From a bacterium YEK0313 (GTDB taxonomy: Bacteria > Pseudomonadota > Alphaproteobacteria > Rhizobiales > Phreatobacteraceae), in the NCBI GenBank assembly GCA_000751295.2, contig CCMO02000001.1, positions 4,678,615-4,742,614 on the forward strand: a DNA stretch of 64,000 nt, in the 5' to 3' direction. The position numbers and the translations under genes were made by a program. Below, piece after piece: positions 32,953 through 44,800 of the stretch (position 1 is its first letter; each line of letters starts with the position of its first letter). A model generated the notes under the pieces. It worked only from the letters and a program-made list of their open reading frames with translations, did not search any database and was not told the origin of the DNA.

Positions 32953-34259
32953 GCCGGCGGCGGCGCGCCCTGCCATTCGTAGGCGACCGTGCCGGGCGGG
33001 TGCTGGTACCAGCCGGGATCCTTGTAGTCGCCGGCCGCGAGCCCTTCGCGCACCTTCATGACGGTGAACATGCCGCCCATTTCGACCGGGCCGAACGGAC
33101 CGTCGCCGGTCATCATCGGCAGGGTGTTGGCCGGCAGCGGCATTTCCATCGTGCCCATCTCGCCCATGCCGGTCGAGCCCATCGGCATGAAGCCCGGCAC
33201 CAGGCCGCGGATGGTGCGCGAGACCTGGCGCTGGTCGACGCCGATCATCGTCAGGGCAGAGTGGCTCATCGGCCCCATCGTATGGTGTGCCTTGTGGCAG
33301 TGCAGCGCCCAGTCGCCGGGATATTCGGCGACGAATTCGTAGGCCCGCATGGATCCGACGGGCACGTCCACCGTCACCTCCGGCCAGCGCGCCTCCGGCC
33401 GCACCCAGCCGCCATCGGTGCAGGTCACCTCGAAATGGTAGCCGTGCATGTGGATCGGGTGGTTGGTCATGGTGAGGTTGCCGACGCGCACCCGCACCCG
33501 GTCGTTCCTGGCCGCCACCAGCGAGGTGATCCCCGGCCAGGTGCGGCTGTTCATGCACCAGATGTTGAACTCCGTCATGGTCGACAGCTTGGGCACATAG
33601 GTGCCGGGCTCGATGTCGAAATTGGCCAGCAGGAAGACATAGTCGCGGTCGACGCGGTGGAGTGCCGGATCGCGCGGATGGACCACGAAGAAGCCCATCA
33701 TGCCCATGCCCATCTGGACCATCTCGTCCGAATGCGGGTGGTACATGAAGGTGCCGCTCTTCTGCAGCTGGAACTCGTAGACGAAGGTCTTGCCGGCCGG
33801 AATGTGCGGCTGCGTCAGTCCTCCGACCCCGTCCATTCCGGAGGGCAGGAGCTGGCCGTGCCAGTGCACGGCCGTGCTTTCCGGCAGGCGGTTGGTGACG
33901 AAGATGCGCACCTTGTCGCCTTCCACCGCCTCGATGGTGGGCCCCGGGCTCTGGCCGTTGTAGCCCCACAGATGCGCGCGCATGCCCGGCGCGATCTCGC
34001 GCACCACGGGCTCGGCGACGAGATGGAACTCCTTCCAGTCGCCGTTCATGCGGTGCGGCAGGGTCCAGCCGTTGAGGGTCACCACCGGATTGTAGTCCGG
34101 GCCGCTGGTCGGAATGAGCGGCGGCTGCGCCTCGGGAGTGTTCATGGTCGGCGCTTCCGGCAGGCTCGCCACCTGCGCCCTGCCGCTGACCTGCGATGCG
34201 CCGATCAGGGCAAGGCCCGCCCCGGCGCCGCCGACCAGACCACGTCGTGTCACGGTCAT
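32871..34259 (-). CDS. Multicopper oxidase family protein
   Basis: A 462-residue three-cupredoxin oxidase with a Tat-like leader (TVTRRGLVGGAGAGLALIGAS). Copper ligands are HWHGQLLPSG, MYHPHSDEM, HPIHMHGYHFEV and LHCHKAHHTMGPM, so type 1, 2 and 3 sites look complete. The Met-rich GFMPMGSTGMGEMGTMEMPLP segment is typical of Cu(I)-oxidising resistance enzymes. The last ~27 residues come from the inverted repeat (PCPVTCQWLEWPRR and beyond) and look unlike a normal family C-terminus, so the original end may have been replaced. Probably oxidises Cu(I) in the periplasm. Confidence 0.92.
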   Translation of the reverse strand: MTVTRRGLVGGAGAGLALIGASQVSGRAQVASLPEAPTMNTPEAQPPLIPTSGPDYNPVVTLNGWTLPHRMNGDWKEFHLVAEPVVREIAPGMRAHLWGYNGQSPGPTIEAVEGDKVRIFVTNRLPESTAVHWHGQLLPSGMDGVGGLTQPHIPAGKTFVYEFQLQKSGTFMYHPHSDEMVQMGMGMMGFFVVHPRDPALHRVDRDYVFLLANFDIEPGTYVPKLSTMTEFNIWCMNSRTWPGITSLVAARNDRVRVRVGNLTMTNHPIHMHGYHFEVTCTDGGWVRPEARWPEVTVDVPVGSMRAYEFVAEYPGDWALHCHKAHHTMGPMSHSALTMIGVDQRQVSRTIRGLVPGFMPMGSTGMGEMGTMEMPLPANTLPMMTGDGPFGPVEMGGMFTVMKVREGLAAGDYKDPGWYQHPPGTVAYEWQGAPPPAAMIDPCPVTCQWLEWPRRSRRGHSNH

Positions 34260-34275
34260 GACTGTTTCCCTTTCA

Positions 34276-35826
34276 TCAATCGGCCGCAGCCGCGCCGGCG
34301 CTCGCGACGGCTTCCGAAGAGCCGGCTCCCGGCGCGCCGCCGATCGTCACGAATTGCAGGTCGGTATGGGCGATCCAGAAATCGCGCCGCGCCTCGATCG
34401 CCGTGGCATTGGCGGCGACCCGCGCCCTGGCGTCGGCAAGCAGCTCGAACACGTCGATGATCATGCCGTTGTAGTGGAGCTGGCCCTCCTCCGCGATGAT
34501 CTGGCGCAGCGGCAGGACCTGCATCTGGTAGTGGCGGGAATAGTCGAAGCCGCCGCGATAGCGCTGATAGGCCTCGCGCGCCTCGGAGCGGACATTGACG
34601 CTCAGCTCGGTCAGCTTGTGGACCGAGCGCAGATAGGTCTCGCGCGCGCCGCGGATCTGGCTTTCGCCGAGATCCAGCGGGACCTGCACCTCCAGGGACA
34701 GGCCGGTGACCCGGCTGCGCTCGAAATCCACGACACGGCCCGGCACCGCGCCGCCGGTCTGCCCGTTCAGCGTCGGCGCCGCCTCGGTGGAGGCCCGCGA
34801 ACGCGAATCCCCGAGCGAACCGCCGATGCTGAGGACATCGAGAAAACGCGACCAGCTCGTCAGCCTGAGCTCGCGGGCGACGGTGTCGACCTCGATCCGC
34901 GCGACCCTGAGGTCGAGCCGCTTCTCCAGCGCTTCGCGCTCGATGCTGTCACGCGTGCGCGACCGGGCCGGCAGGGCCGGCAACTGGCCCGGCAGCTTCA
35001 GCGCCGCGACATTTTCCCACAGGCCGAGGAGGCGGATCAGCCGCTCGCGGTCGGCCTGCAATTGCAGGCGGGCGCGGGCGAGCTGGGCGGCGACGTCGGC
35101 GTAGAAGACATGCTCACGCGCCTGGCTGAGCCGGCTGGTCGCACCGGTCTCGCCGAGCCGCTTGAACAGCTCCGAGGCGCTGCGCGCCGCGGCATTGGTT
35201 TCGACCAGGAAGCTGACCAGCTGGCCGGTCGCGACGGCCCTGTAATAGGCGCGCCGGGTTTCCGCGGCGAGGCGCAATGTCTCGTTGGCGGTGCGGAGCT
35301 GGGCCTGGCTGAAGCGCAGCGCGGCAATGGTCCGCCGCTCCGGCAAGGTGGCAAGCCCGAGGATGCTGGCGACGACCTGGCGCTCGATGTCGAGCGAGCC
35401 GGAGCCGACCGTCCGGCTGAGTGAAAAGCTCGGCGCCGGCGGCAGGCTCGCCTGGGCGAACAGCGCCTCGGCGACGCCGAGATCGTTGTAGGCCGCCTGC
35501 AGGCCGCGATTGTTCAGAAGCGCGATCTGCACCGCCCGGTCCACCGAGAGCGGCGCACGGAGCAGCGCCCTGACGCGGCTGCGCACACGCTCGTTGTCGG
35601 CCGGCGCGCGAATGCGCCCGACCTCCTGACGCAGCTCGCGCGCCGCGATCTCGCGTGTCGGGCCGAGCCCGCCGTCGGCGCTGTAGGTTACGCAGCCGCC
35701 GAGCGCCGCGGCGGCGACGACGATGGCGCCGATGCGCATCGGCCGGACATGCCGCAGGGCCGGCCCCGCGGCCGCGGGCGGATCTCGATGGTCGGCTGGA
35801 CCTCTTGTCACGATCGCCGCCCTCAT
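34276..35826 (-). CDS. CusC/TolC-like outer-membrane efflux lipoprotein
   Basis: An outer-membrane factor of 516 residues as annotated. A lipobox (AAAALGGC, modified Cys near residue 44) follows an inner start MRIGAIVV; the first 29 residues may not be translated. However, the outer ATG overlaps the upstream stop as ATGA, so coupling supports it. The body has two OEP repeats (ALLNNRGLQAAYNDLGVAEA; long helices with VARIEVDTVARELR and REAYQRYRGGFDYSRHYQMQVLPLRQ). It probably forms the exit duct of the CusBA pump encoded at 40.5-45 kb. Confidence 0.88.
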   Translation of the reverse strand: MRAAIVTRGPADHRDPPAAAGPALRHVRPMRIGAIVVAAAALGGCVTYSADGGLGPTREIAARELRQEVGRIRAPADNERVRSRVRALLRAPLSVDRAVQIALLNNRGLQAAYNDLGVAEALFAQASLPPAPSFSLSRTVGSGSLDIERQVVASILGLATLPERRTIAALRFSQAQLRTANETLRLAAETRRAYYRAVATGQLVSFLVETNAAARSASELFKRLGETGATSRLSQAREHVFYADVAAQLARARLQLQADRERLIRLLGLWENVAALKLPGQLPALPARSRTRDSIEREALEKRLDLRVARIEVDTVARELRLTSWSRFLDVLSIGGSLGDSRSRASTEAAPTLNGQTGGAVPGRVVDFERSRVTGLSLEVQVPLDLGESQIRGARETYLRSVHKLTELSVNVRSEAREAYQRYRGGFDYSRHYQMQVLPLRQIIAEEGQLHYNGMIIDVFELLADARARVAANATAIEARRDFWIAHTDLQFVTIGGAPGAGSSEAVASAGAAAAD

Positions 35827-36080
35827 CGTGCCGAGGGCGCCGGAGCGACACGCTCATTGGCGCGCCGCCAGTCGATCGGACCGACCGGGCGGTAGCCGAC
35901 ATGGCCGGCGGTCACGGACTGGTAGCGTGCCTGCCGGCTGGCGAGGGCGGGATTGGCCGCCTCTTCGCCGAGACCCGCCCGCGCGCCCGTCTCCGAGCAG
36001 GCCGCAAGGGCGAGCCCGGCCGCGGCGAGCGCCCCGGCCGTGCGAAATCTCTTCGTCGTGATGCTTGTCGAATGCTGCAT
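35823..36080 (-). CDS. Small lipoprotein of unknown function
   Basis: An 85-residue lipoprotein: MQHSTSITTKRFRTAGALAA leads to a lipobox LALAAC at about residues 24-29. The short mature part (SETGARAGLGEEAANPALAS then YRPVGPIDWRRANERVAP) has no recognisable domain. It is the first gene of the minus-strand copper run, 80 bp downstream of a TTACAATTTGTTGC box, and overlaps the efflux-lipoprotein gene by 4 nt. Confidence 0.75.
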   Translation of the reverse strand: MQHSTSITTKRFRTAGALAAAGLALAACSETGARAGLGEEAANPALASRQARYQSVTAGHVGYRPVGPIDWRRANERVAPAPSAR

Positions 36081-36159
36081 GCGGGCCCCGTCCGGACTGC
36101 TCCTCGAGTCGTCGGGACGGACGCTAGCTGCGCTGTTCGCAGGTCTTATTTCCAGAATA

Positions 36160-36173
36160 TTACAATTTGTTGC
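36160..36173. promoter_or_regulatory. Candidate response-regulator box upstream of the efflux/oxidase run
   Basis: The sequence TTACAATTTGTTGC, one base different from the box at 31472, lies 80 bp upstream of the small-lipoprotein start in an AT-rich patch (TTATTTCCAGAATATTACAA). Same orientation and similar distance suggest both bind the response regulator encoded in this run. Confidence 0.5.
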
Positions 36174-36275
36174 CCCGCGGTCGGCCGGGCCGGAACGGCC
36201 GTCACGACACCGTCTCGAGCCGCGCGAGGACCGCCGGCCGTCTTGTCCGACATTCCCGCGGCCCGAATCCCGGCG

Positions 36276-37292
36276 TCACAGCCAGCCGGCCCGCCGGAAC
36301 CGCCAGAACAGCGTGCCGCAGGCCAGGACGATGACGCCGAGCACGGTGAAATAGCCGTATTCCCACTGCAGCTCGGGCATGTGCTTGAAGTTCATGCCGT
36401 AGAGCCCGGCAATGGCGGTCGGCACGGCAATGATGGCAAGCCAGGAGGCGAGCTTCTTCGAGACCGCGGTTTCCTGCGCCTGCCCGACCAGAAGGCTCGC
36501 CTCGAAAGCGAAGGCCAGCACCTCGCGCAGGGAATCGATGCGTTCCTGGACGGTGCGCACGTGGTCGGTGACATCACGGAACAGCGGCTGCATGGCCGTC
36601 CGCACCATGGGCAGGCTGTCATGCTCCAGCCGCCGGCAGACCTCCACCAGCGGCCCGATGGCGTTGCGCAGGCGCAGGAGGTCGCGCCGCAGCCGATAGA
36701 GCCGCTCGATCTCGCGCCGGCCCATGCCATGGGCCAGCACGTGCTCCTCCATGGCCTCGACCTCCTCCTGGATGGCTTCCAGCACCGGCGAGTAGTTGTC
36801 GACGATGAAATCGAGGATGGCATAGAGGATGTAGTCCTCGCCGCGCGCCAGGGCCCGCGGGCAGCTCTCGCAGCGCTCGCGCACCGGCGCATAGGAGGTC
36901 GATGCGCCGTGGCGGACCGAGACGAGATAGCCCTCGCCGACGAACAGATGCGTCTCGCCGAAGGCAATGTCGCCGTCGACGAGCTGGGCCGTGCGGGCGA
37001 CGATGAAGAGACCGTCGCCATACTGCTCGATCTTCGGCCGCTGGTGCGCGTGATCGGCGTCTTCGATGGCAAGGTCGTGCAGCGCGAACTGTCGCTGCAC
37101 CTGGGTCAGCACGGCAAGGCTCGGCTCGTGCAGGCCGATCCAGACCACATGGCCCGGGCGCTTGCGCCATCCCTCCGCCTCTTCGATGGCGATATTGGCG
37201 ACGCGCCGGCCGTCGACATAGGCGCCGGCCGCGACGACGCCGTCGGTCGTCGCAGCACCAGGCAGGACGGGTGAAAGGGGCGCGATCGTCAT
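36276..37292 (-). CDS. corA: CorA-family divalent metal ion transporter
   Basis: A 338-residue CorA protein. A large N-terminal cytosolic alpha/beta domain is followed by the long stalk helix (DDYSPVLEAIQEEVEAMEEHVL region) and two C-terminal membrane helices. The pore signature GMNFKHMPEL contains the GMN triad. The basic tail is WRFRRAGWL. It transports Mg2+, Co2+ or related ions across the inner membrane. The ATG after AGGAGGCAGGCC was chosen over a longer frame. It lies between the two halves of the copper island, divergent from an ABC exporter; its link with copper handling is only positional. Confidence 0.92.
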   Translation of the reverse strand: MTIAPLSPVLPGAATTDGVVAAGAYVDGRRVANIAIEEAEGWRKRPGHVVWIGLHEPSLAVLTQVQRQFALHDLAIEDADHAHQRPKIEQYGDGLFIVARTAQLVDGDIAFGETHLFVGEGYLVSVRHGASTSYAPVRERCESCPRALARGEDYILYAILDFIVDNYSPVLEAIQEEVEAMEEHVLAHGMGRREIERLYRLRRDLLRLRNAIGPLVEVCRRLEHDSLPMVRTAMQPLFRDVTDHVRTVQERIDSLREVLAFAFEASLLVGQAQETAVSKKLASWLAIIAVPTAIAGLYGMNFKHMPELQWEYGYFTVLGVIVLACGTLFWRFRRAGWL

Positions 37293-37565
37293 GGCCTGCC
37301 TCCTCGATTCCGCATGCGGATCCGTGCGGCAAGTCTCGACCATGCCGGCCCGCGAGGAAAGCCGGCTGAAAGAACCGCGTCCTGGGCCCGGCCACCGCCG
37401 CTTCGGTATCATGATGCCAATCGATCGTTTTTGCCCCGGCCGGCAGGAACAAAAGGCCGCGAGCCCGTGTTGCTGTTCGGCAGGCGACGACATGGCGGGA
37501 TCTTGCCCAGAGAGGCAACCGCCCGACCGCGCGCCTGCCTGCGGCCGTCGACCGAGCGGAACTGG

Positions 37566-39551
<1,986 letters not shown>

Positions 39552-39628
39552 GGCGCAGGCGCCGCCTGCCTGCCTCTTGGCGGTGATGACGGACATGTGA
39601 CGGCCCGCGGCTTCTGCCGCGGCCCGCA

Positions 39629-40003
39629 GTGTGTCAGACATGCGTGGTGTCGTGGTTTTCGCACCTTCGCCGATTGCTGGCCGCCCTGATCGTCGCGGGA
39701 CTTGTCCTCGCGCCGCTCGCCGGCCCTGTCGCGCCAGCCTCGCCTGAGGTCATGGCCGAAGCCGGCATGAGCCCGGACATGCCGTGCTGCCCGCCCGTGC
39801 CCGGCGCCGACGACTGCCAGAAATGCCCATTGATCGGCCTGTGCCTTGCCAAGTGCTACCAGGGCCAGATGCGGCTTGCGGCCCTGCCCGCCCCGCGCTC
39901 GTTCGAGCCGCACGACATGAAGGCGGGTGACGATCAGTTGGCCGAAGGCCTGGCCCATCCACCGCCGCCGCCACCTCCTCGAAGCCAGAACACGCGCGTC
40001 TGA
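39629..40003 (+). CDS. Small Cys-rich membrane-anchored protein
   Basis: A 124-residue protein from a GTG start; the precise start is uncertain. One N-terminal hydrophobic helix (LLAALIVAGLVLAPLAGPVAP) is followed by a periplasmic Met/Cys segment MSPDMPCCPPVPGADDCQKC, a further C-x3-C (LCLAKC) and a Pro-rich tail. The dense Cys and Met suggest metal binding, as in small proteins of copper clusters such as DUF2946-type members. I cannot name the family with certainty. It precedes the FixH-like and cusBA genes on the same strand. Confidence 0.65.
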   Translation: MCQTCVVSWFSHLRRLLAALIVAGLVLAPLAGPVAPASPEVMAEAGMSPDMPCCPPVPGADDCQKCPLIGLCLAKCYQGQMRLAALPAPRSFEPHDMKAGDDQLAEGLAHPPPPPPPRSQNTRV

Positions 40004-40079
40004 CCGCCGCTGCGGCCTTCCCGCCGCCCGGTGACAGCCCGCCGTTGCGGCGGCCGTTCCACTTTCGAGGATATCGACC

Positions 40080-40478
40080 ATGACCTTCCCCACGCGCGCC
40101 GTCGCGGCGGCGCTGCTCGGCTTCGGCTTCGCCGGCCCGCCAGCCGCCGCCGATATCGGCGCCTACGAATTCCAGCTTGTCCAACCGACACCACGTCCCC
40201 GCGCCGATGCCGTCATCACGGTACGGCTCGTCGAACGAGGGAGCGACCGGCAGGTCGCCGATGCCGTGATCTTCGCAACCCGCCTCGACATGGCGCCCGA
40301 CGGCATGGCGGAGATGGCCACGGCCGTCACGACACTGCCGACGACGGACGGCAGCGGCCTCTACCGCTTCAAGGCCGAAATCAGCATGGCCGGACGCTGG
40401 CGCCTTTCGCTCGCCGCCAAGGTTCAAGGCGAGGTCGGAACGGTGAGAGCCCGGCTCATCTTCGAGGCCGCGCCATGA
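40080..40478 (+). CDS. FixH/YtkA-like periplasmic protein
   Basis: A 132-residue secreted protein. The signal peptide ends near PPAAAD. The mature beta-sandwich includes YEFQLVQPTPRPRADAVITVRLVERGSDRQVADAVIFATRLDMAPDGMAEM and ends with GLYRFKAEISMAGRWRLSLAAKVQGE. The DMAPDGM and W-x-L-x-L elements match YtkA-like/FixH proteins, which often accompany CusBA pumps and may bind copper through Met residues. Its stop overlaps the cusB start (ATGA), showing a single operon. Confidence 0.82.
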   Translation: MTFPTRAVAAALLGFGFAGPPAAADIGAYEFQLVQPTPRPRADAVITVRLVERGSDRQVADAVIFATRLDMAPDGMAEMATAVTTLPTTDGSGLYRFKAEISMAGRWRLSLAAKVQGEVGTVRARLIFEAAP

Positions 40479-41830
40479 TCCACCGGTTCTGCCTTGCGCT
40501 CGCCATCGTCGCCGCAGCGCCTTTATCGGCCCCTGCCGAAACGCGCCGGCCCGTCATCTATTACCAGGATCCCGACGGCCGGCCCGACTATTCGCTGCAG
40601 CCGAAATCAACCGCCGCCGGCCGGCCTTTTGCCCCGGTTTTCGCCGACCAGGAACCGAGCCTCGACGATGACGGCGCCCCAGCCGCGCCGCCGACATCCG
40701 CAGCTCCCGGCGGGGCTGCGCGGCGCATCCTCTATTACCGCCATCCCATGGGCCTGCCCGACACCTCTCCGGCGCCGAAGAAGGACAATATGGGCATGGA
40801 CTATCTGCCGGTCTACGAAGGCGACGACGATGCCGGCACGATCCGCCTGACACCCGAGCGGATTCAGCGCAGCGGCGTGCGCACCGAGCCGGTGACCGAG
40901 CGCGTCATCCGCCCGGTGATCCGCGCGCCCGGCACGATCCAGCTCGATGAGCGGCGGATCGCCACCATCTCGCTGCGCGCCGAAGGCTGGATCCAGAAGG
41001 TCCAGGACGTCACCACCGGAAGTCGGGTCAGCCGCGGCCAGCCACTTCTCGACATCTACAGTCCCGCCATGTCGGCGGCAGCCGCCGACTATGCCGCCCA
41101 GGCCGCGATCCCGGATGGGCCGAACCCCGCCGCCGGCGGCAGCCGCGGCTCGCGCCAGCGTCTCATCAACCTCGATGTCCCCGAGATCGTGATCGCCGCC
41201 ATCGCGCGCAGCCGCGTCGCCCCGCTGACGATCACCTGGACGGCGCCGCGCGACGGCATCGTGCTCGAGCGCAATGCCGTCGAAGGCGCCCGCGTCAATG
41301 CCGGCGACGTGCTGTTCCGCCTCGCCGATATCGGCTTTGTCTGGGCCATGGTCGACATTGCCGAGCGCGACATCGGCAAGCTCGTCGTCGGCCAATCCGC
41401 GAGGATCCGCGCGCGCGGCTATCCCGGGCGCGACTTCACCGGCGAGGTCAGCGTCATCTATCCCCAGCTCAACCGCGAAACCCGCAGCCTGAGGGTGCGC
41501 ATAGAGCTCGCCAATGCCGACGCGGCCCTGCTGCCCGACATGTATGTCGATGCCGAGATCGACACGGGCAGCGCGCAACCGGTGCCGGCCGTGCCCGACG
41601 GCGCGGTCATCGACGGCGGCGACCGGCAGTTCGTGCTGGTCGCCACCGGGGACGGCCGCTTCGAGCCGCGCACCGTGACGCTTGGCGCCCGGGATGACGG
41701 TCATGTCGAGATCCGCTCCGGCCTCGCACAGGGCGAGCGGGTGGTGACCGCGGCGACCTTCCTGATCGATTCCGAGAGCAATCTGCGCGCGGCCCTGCGC
41801 GGCTTCGGCCAGCCGGGAGCCCGGCCATGA
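40475..41830 (+). CDS. cusB: CusB-type RND efflux periplasmic adaptor
   Basis: A 451-residue membrane-fusion protein. A signal peptide is followed by two heavy-metal-binding (HMBD) motifs in tandem: a degenerate RPVIYYQDPDGRPDYSLQPK near residue 25, and a well-kept RILYYRHPMGLPDTSPAPKK with NMGMDYLPVY near 85. Then come barrel-sandwich halves (GTIQLDERRIATISLRAEGWIQKV; WTAPRDGIVLERNAVEGARVNAG) and the C-terminal domain ending RVVTAATFLIDSESNLRAAL. It links the CusA pump to the outer-membrane factor for Cu(I)/Ag(I) export. Overlaps of 4 nt on both sides make it part of a coupled operon. Confidence 0.93.
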   Translation: MIHRFCLALAIVAAAPLSAPAETRRPVIYYQDPDGRPDYSLQPKSTAAGRPFAPVFADQEPSLDDDGAPAAPPTSAAPGGAARRILYYRHPMGLPDTSPAPKKDNMGMDYLPVYEGDDDAGTIRLTPERIQRSGVRTEPVTERVIRPVIRAPGTIQLDERRIATISLRAEGWIQKVQDVTTGSRVSRGQPLLDIYSPAMSAAAADYAAQAAIPDGPNPAAGGSRGSRQRLINLDVPEIVIAAIARSRVAPLTITWTAPRDGIVLERNAVEGARVNAGDVLFRLADIGFVWAMVDIAERDIGKLVVGQSARIRARGYPGRDFTGEVSVIYPQLNRETRSLRVRIELANADAALLPDMYVDAEIDTGSAQPVPAVPDGAVIDGGDRQFVLVATGDGRFEPRTVTLGARDDGHVEIRSGLAQGERVVTAATFLIDSESNLRAALRGFGQPGARP

Positions 41831-44800
41831 TCGCCCGCATCATCGCCTGGTCGGCGCACAATCTTCTCATCGTCCTCATCGCCGCCGCATTCGCCGGCGC
41901 CGGCGGCGTCTATGCCCTGCGCCATCTGCCGCTGGACGCGATACCCGATCTCTCCGACAGCCAGGTCATCGTCTATACCGATCACCCCGGGCAGAGCCCG
42001 CAGGTGGTCGAGGACCAGATCACCTATCCGCTCGCGACCGCCATGCTGACCGTACCGCGGTCGAAGGTGGTGCGCGGCTTCTCCGTGTTCGGCACCTCCT
42101 TCGTCTATGTGATCTTCGAGGACGGCACCGACATCTACTGGGCCCGCTCGCGCGTGCTCGAAGCCCTCAATTCCGCCGCGACACGCTTGCCGGCCGGCGT
42201 CACGCCGACCCTCGGCCCCGACGCCACCGGCGTCGGATGGGTCTATCAATATGCCGTCACGGCCGAGGACCTCGATCTCGCCCGGAGCCGCTCGCTTCAG
42301 GACTGGAACCTGCGTTTCGGCCTTGCAAAGGCAGAAGGCGTCGCCGAGATCGCCAGCGTCGGCGGCTTCGTCCGCCAGTACAACATCGTGCTGGATGCAC
42401 GGCGCCTGCGCGATCTCGGCATTTCCCTCAAAGCGGTGCGCGACGCGGTGCGCGCCAGCAATGCGGATGTCGGCGGCCGTGCCGTGGAACTCTCCGGCTT
42501 CGAACATGTCATTCGCGGGCGCGGCTACCTCTCGGGCATCGCGGACCTGCGCGCCGTTGTCCTGAAGGCGGCGAACGGCACACCGGTCCGCCTCGGCGAC
42601 GTCGCGCGCGTGGAACTCGGCCCGGACGAGCGGCGCGGCATCACCGAACTCAATGGCGAAGGCGAGGTTGCCGGCGGCATCGTGCTGCAGCGCTACGGCG
42701 CCAACGCCCTCGCGGTGATCGACAGCGTCAAGCAGCGCCTCGCCGACCTGGCCGGCTCGCTGCCTTCAGGTGTCGCGATCGTTCCGGTCTATGACCGTTC
42801 GACGCTGATCGGGGCCGCCATCGCCACGCTGAAGACGACGCTCGTGGAGGAGAGCCTGGTGGTGGCCTTCGTCTGCGTGCTGTTTCTCCTGCACATGCGT
42901 AGCGCCCTGGTGGCGATCCTGATGCTGCCGGTCGGCGTCCTTCTCGCCTTCGTCGCCATGAAGGCGCTGGGGATCGGCGCCAACATCATGAGCCTCGGCG
43001 GCATCGCCATCGCCATCGGCGCCATGGTCGACGCGGCCATCGTGATGATCGAAAACGCCCACAAGCATCTCGAGCGGGCCGCGCCCGATCAACCGCGGCT
43101 CGCCGTTCTCGTCGCGGCCGCCGCCGAGGTCGGGCCGGCTCTGTTCTTTTCGCTGCTGGTGATCACGGTGTCGTTCCTGCCCATCTTCACGCTGGAGGCG
43201 CAGGAGGGACGCCTGTTCGCGCCGCTCGCCTTCACCAAGACCTTCGCCATGGCGGCAGCCGCGCTCCTGTCGATCACCCTCGTGCCGGCGCTCATGGTGC
43301 TGTTCGTCCGCGGCCGGATCCTGCCGGAAGCGCGCAATCCGCTGAACCGCGCGATAATGGCGCTCTATCGCCCCGCGATCCGGCTGGTCCTGAAGGCACG
43401 CTTGCTTGTCGTCGCGCTGGCCCTGGCGGCGATCGCCGTCACGATCTGGCCGGCCCGGCAACTCGGCACCGAGTTCATGCCCGATCTCGACGAGGGGACG
43501 CTGCTCTACATGCCGTCGGCGCTGCCGGGTCTGTCGGTCACCAAGGCTGCCGAGCTGCTGCAGACCCAGAACCGGATCATCCGCTCCTTTCCCGAAGTTG
43601 CGAGCGTCTACGGCAAGGCCGGGCGGGCGGCCACCGCCACCGATCCGGCGCCGACCGAAATGTTCGAAACGATCATCGTGCTGAAATCCAGGGCGGACTG
43701 GCGGCCGGGCATGACGCGCGAGCGGCTGGTCGCCGAGATGGACCGCTCGCTGCAGTTCCCCGGCCTTTCCAATGTCTGGACCATGCCGATCAAGGCCCGC
43801 ATCGACATGCTCTCGACCGGCATTCGCACGCCGGTCGGCGTCAAGGTCATGGGCGCCGACCTCGGCGAGATCGATCGCCTCGCTCGCGATATCGAACAGG
43901 TCCTCCGCGCCGTGCCCGGCACCAGCTCGGCCTATGCCGAACGGGTCGTCGGCGGCTATTATCTGGACATCGTGCCGGACCGGCGGTCGCTCGCCCGCTA
44001 CGGCCTCACGATCCAGGACGTGCAGGACGTCATCGCGACCGCGCTCGGCGGCCAGACCGTGACGACGACAGTCGAAGGCCGCGAGCGCTACGGGGTCAAC
44101 CTGCGCTATCCACGCGACCTGCGCGACAGCCCCGGCGCCATCGCCGACAGCGTCCTGGTGCCCCTGCCCGCCGGCGGCACCGTGCCGCTCGGCGAGGTGG
44201 CCCGCCTGGAGCGCAGCCGCGGCGCGACCTCGATCCGAACCGAGAACGGCCAGTTGGCGGTCTATGTCTATGTCGACATTCGCGGCCGTGACCTCGGTGG
44301 CTATGTCGCCGCGGCACAGCAGGCGGTGCGCGAGAATGTCGACTTCCCGGCCGGCACCTATGCCGTCTGGAGCGGCCAATACGAATATCTGGAACGGGCG
44401 GCGACGCGGCTCAGGATCGTCGTGCCGGCGACGCTCGTCCTCATCTTCCTCCTGCTCTATCTCAATTTCCGAGCCGTGACGGAAACGCTCATCGTCATGC
44501 TGTCGCTGCCCTTCGCCGTGATCGGCGGCGTCTGGCTGATGTGGGCGCTCGGCTTCAATCTGTCGGTTGCCGTGGTCGTCGGCTTCATCGCGCTTGCCGG
44601 CGTTGCCGCCGAGACCGGCGTGGTGATGCTGATCTATCTCGACCATGCGCTCGACGAGGTGACCGTCCGGGTCCGCGCCGCCGGGCGCGCGCTCACCCGC
44701 GCCGATCTCGACGAGGCGATCATGCTCGGCGCCGTCGAGCGCCTGCGACCGAAGATGATGACGGTCGCCGCCATCATCGGCGGGCTCCTGCCGATCCTCT

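Noticed and set aside
39605..39622. CCGCGGC-TTCT-GCCGCGG hairpin after the ABC exporter
   Set aside because: Seven-bp GC-only stem without a T-run in GC-rich DNA. Too common by chance to call a terminator.
42766..44646. A 626-codon minus-strand open frame opposite cusA
   Set aside because: Antisense of a conserved RND pump. His/Asp/Arg-rich translation without domains.
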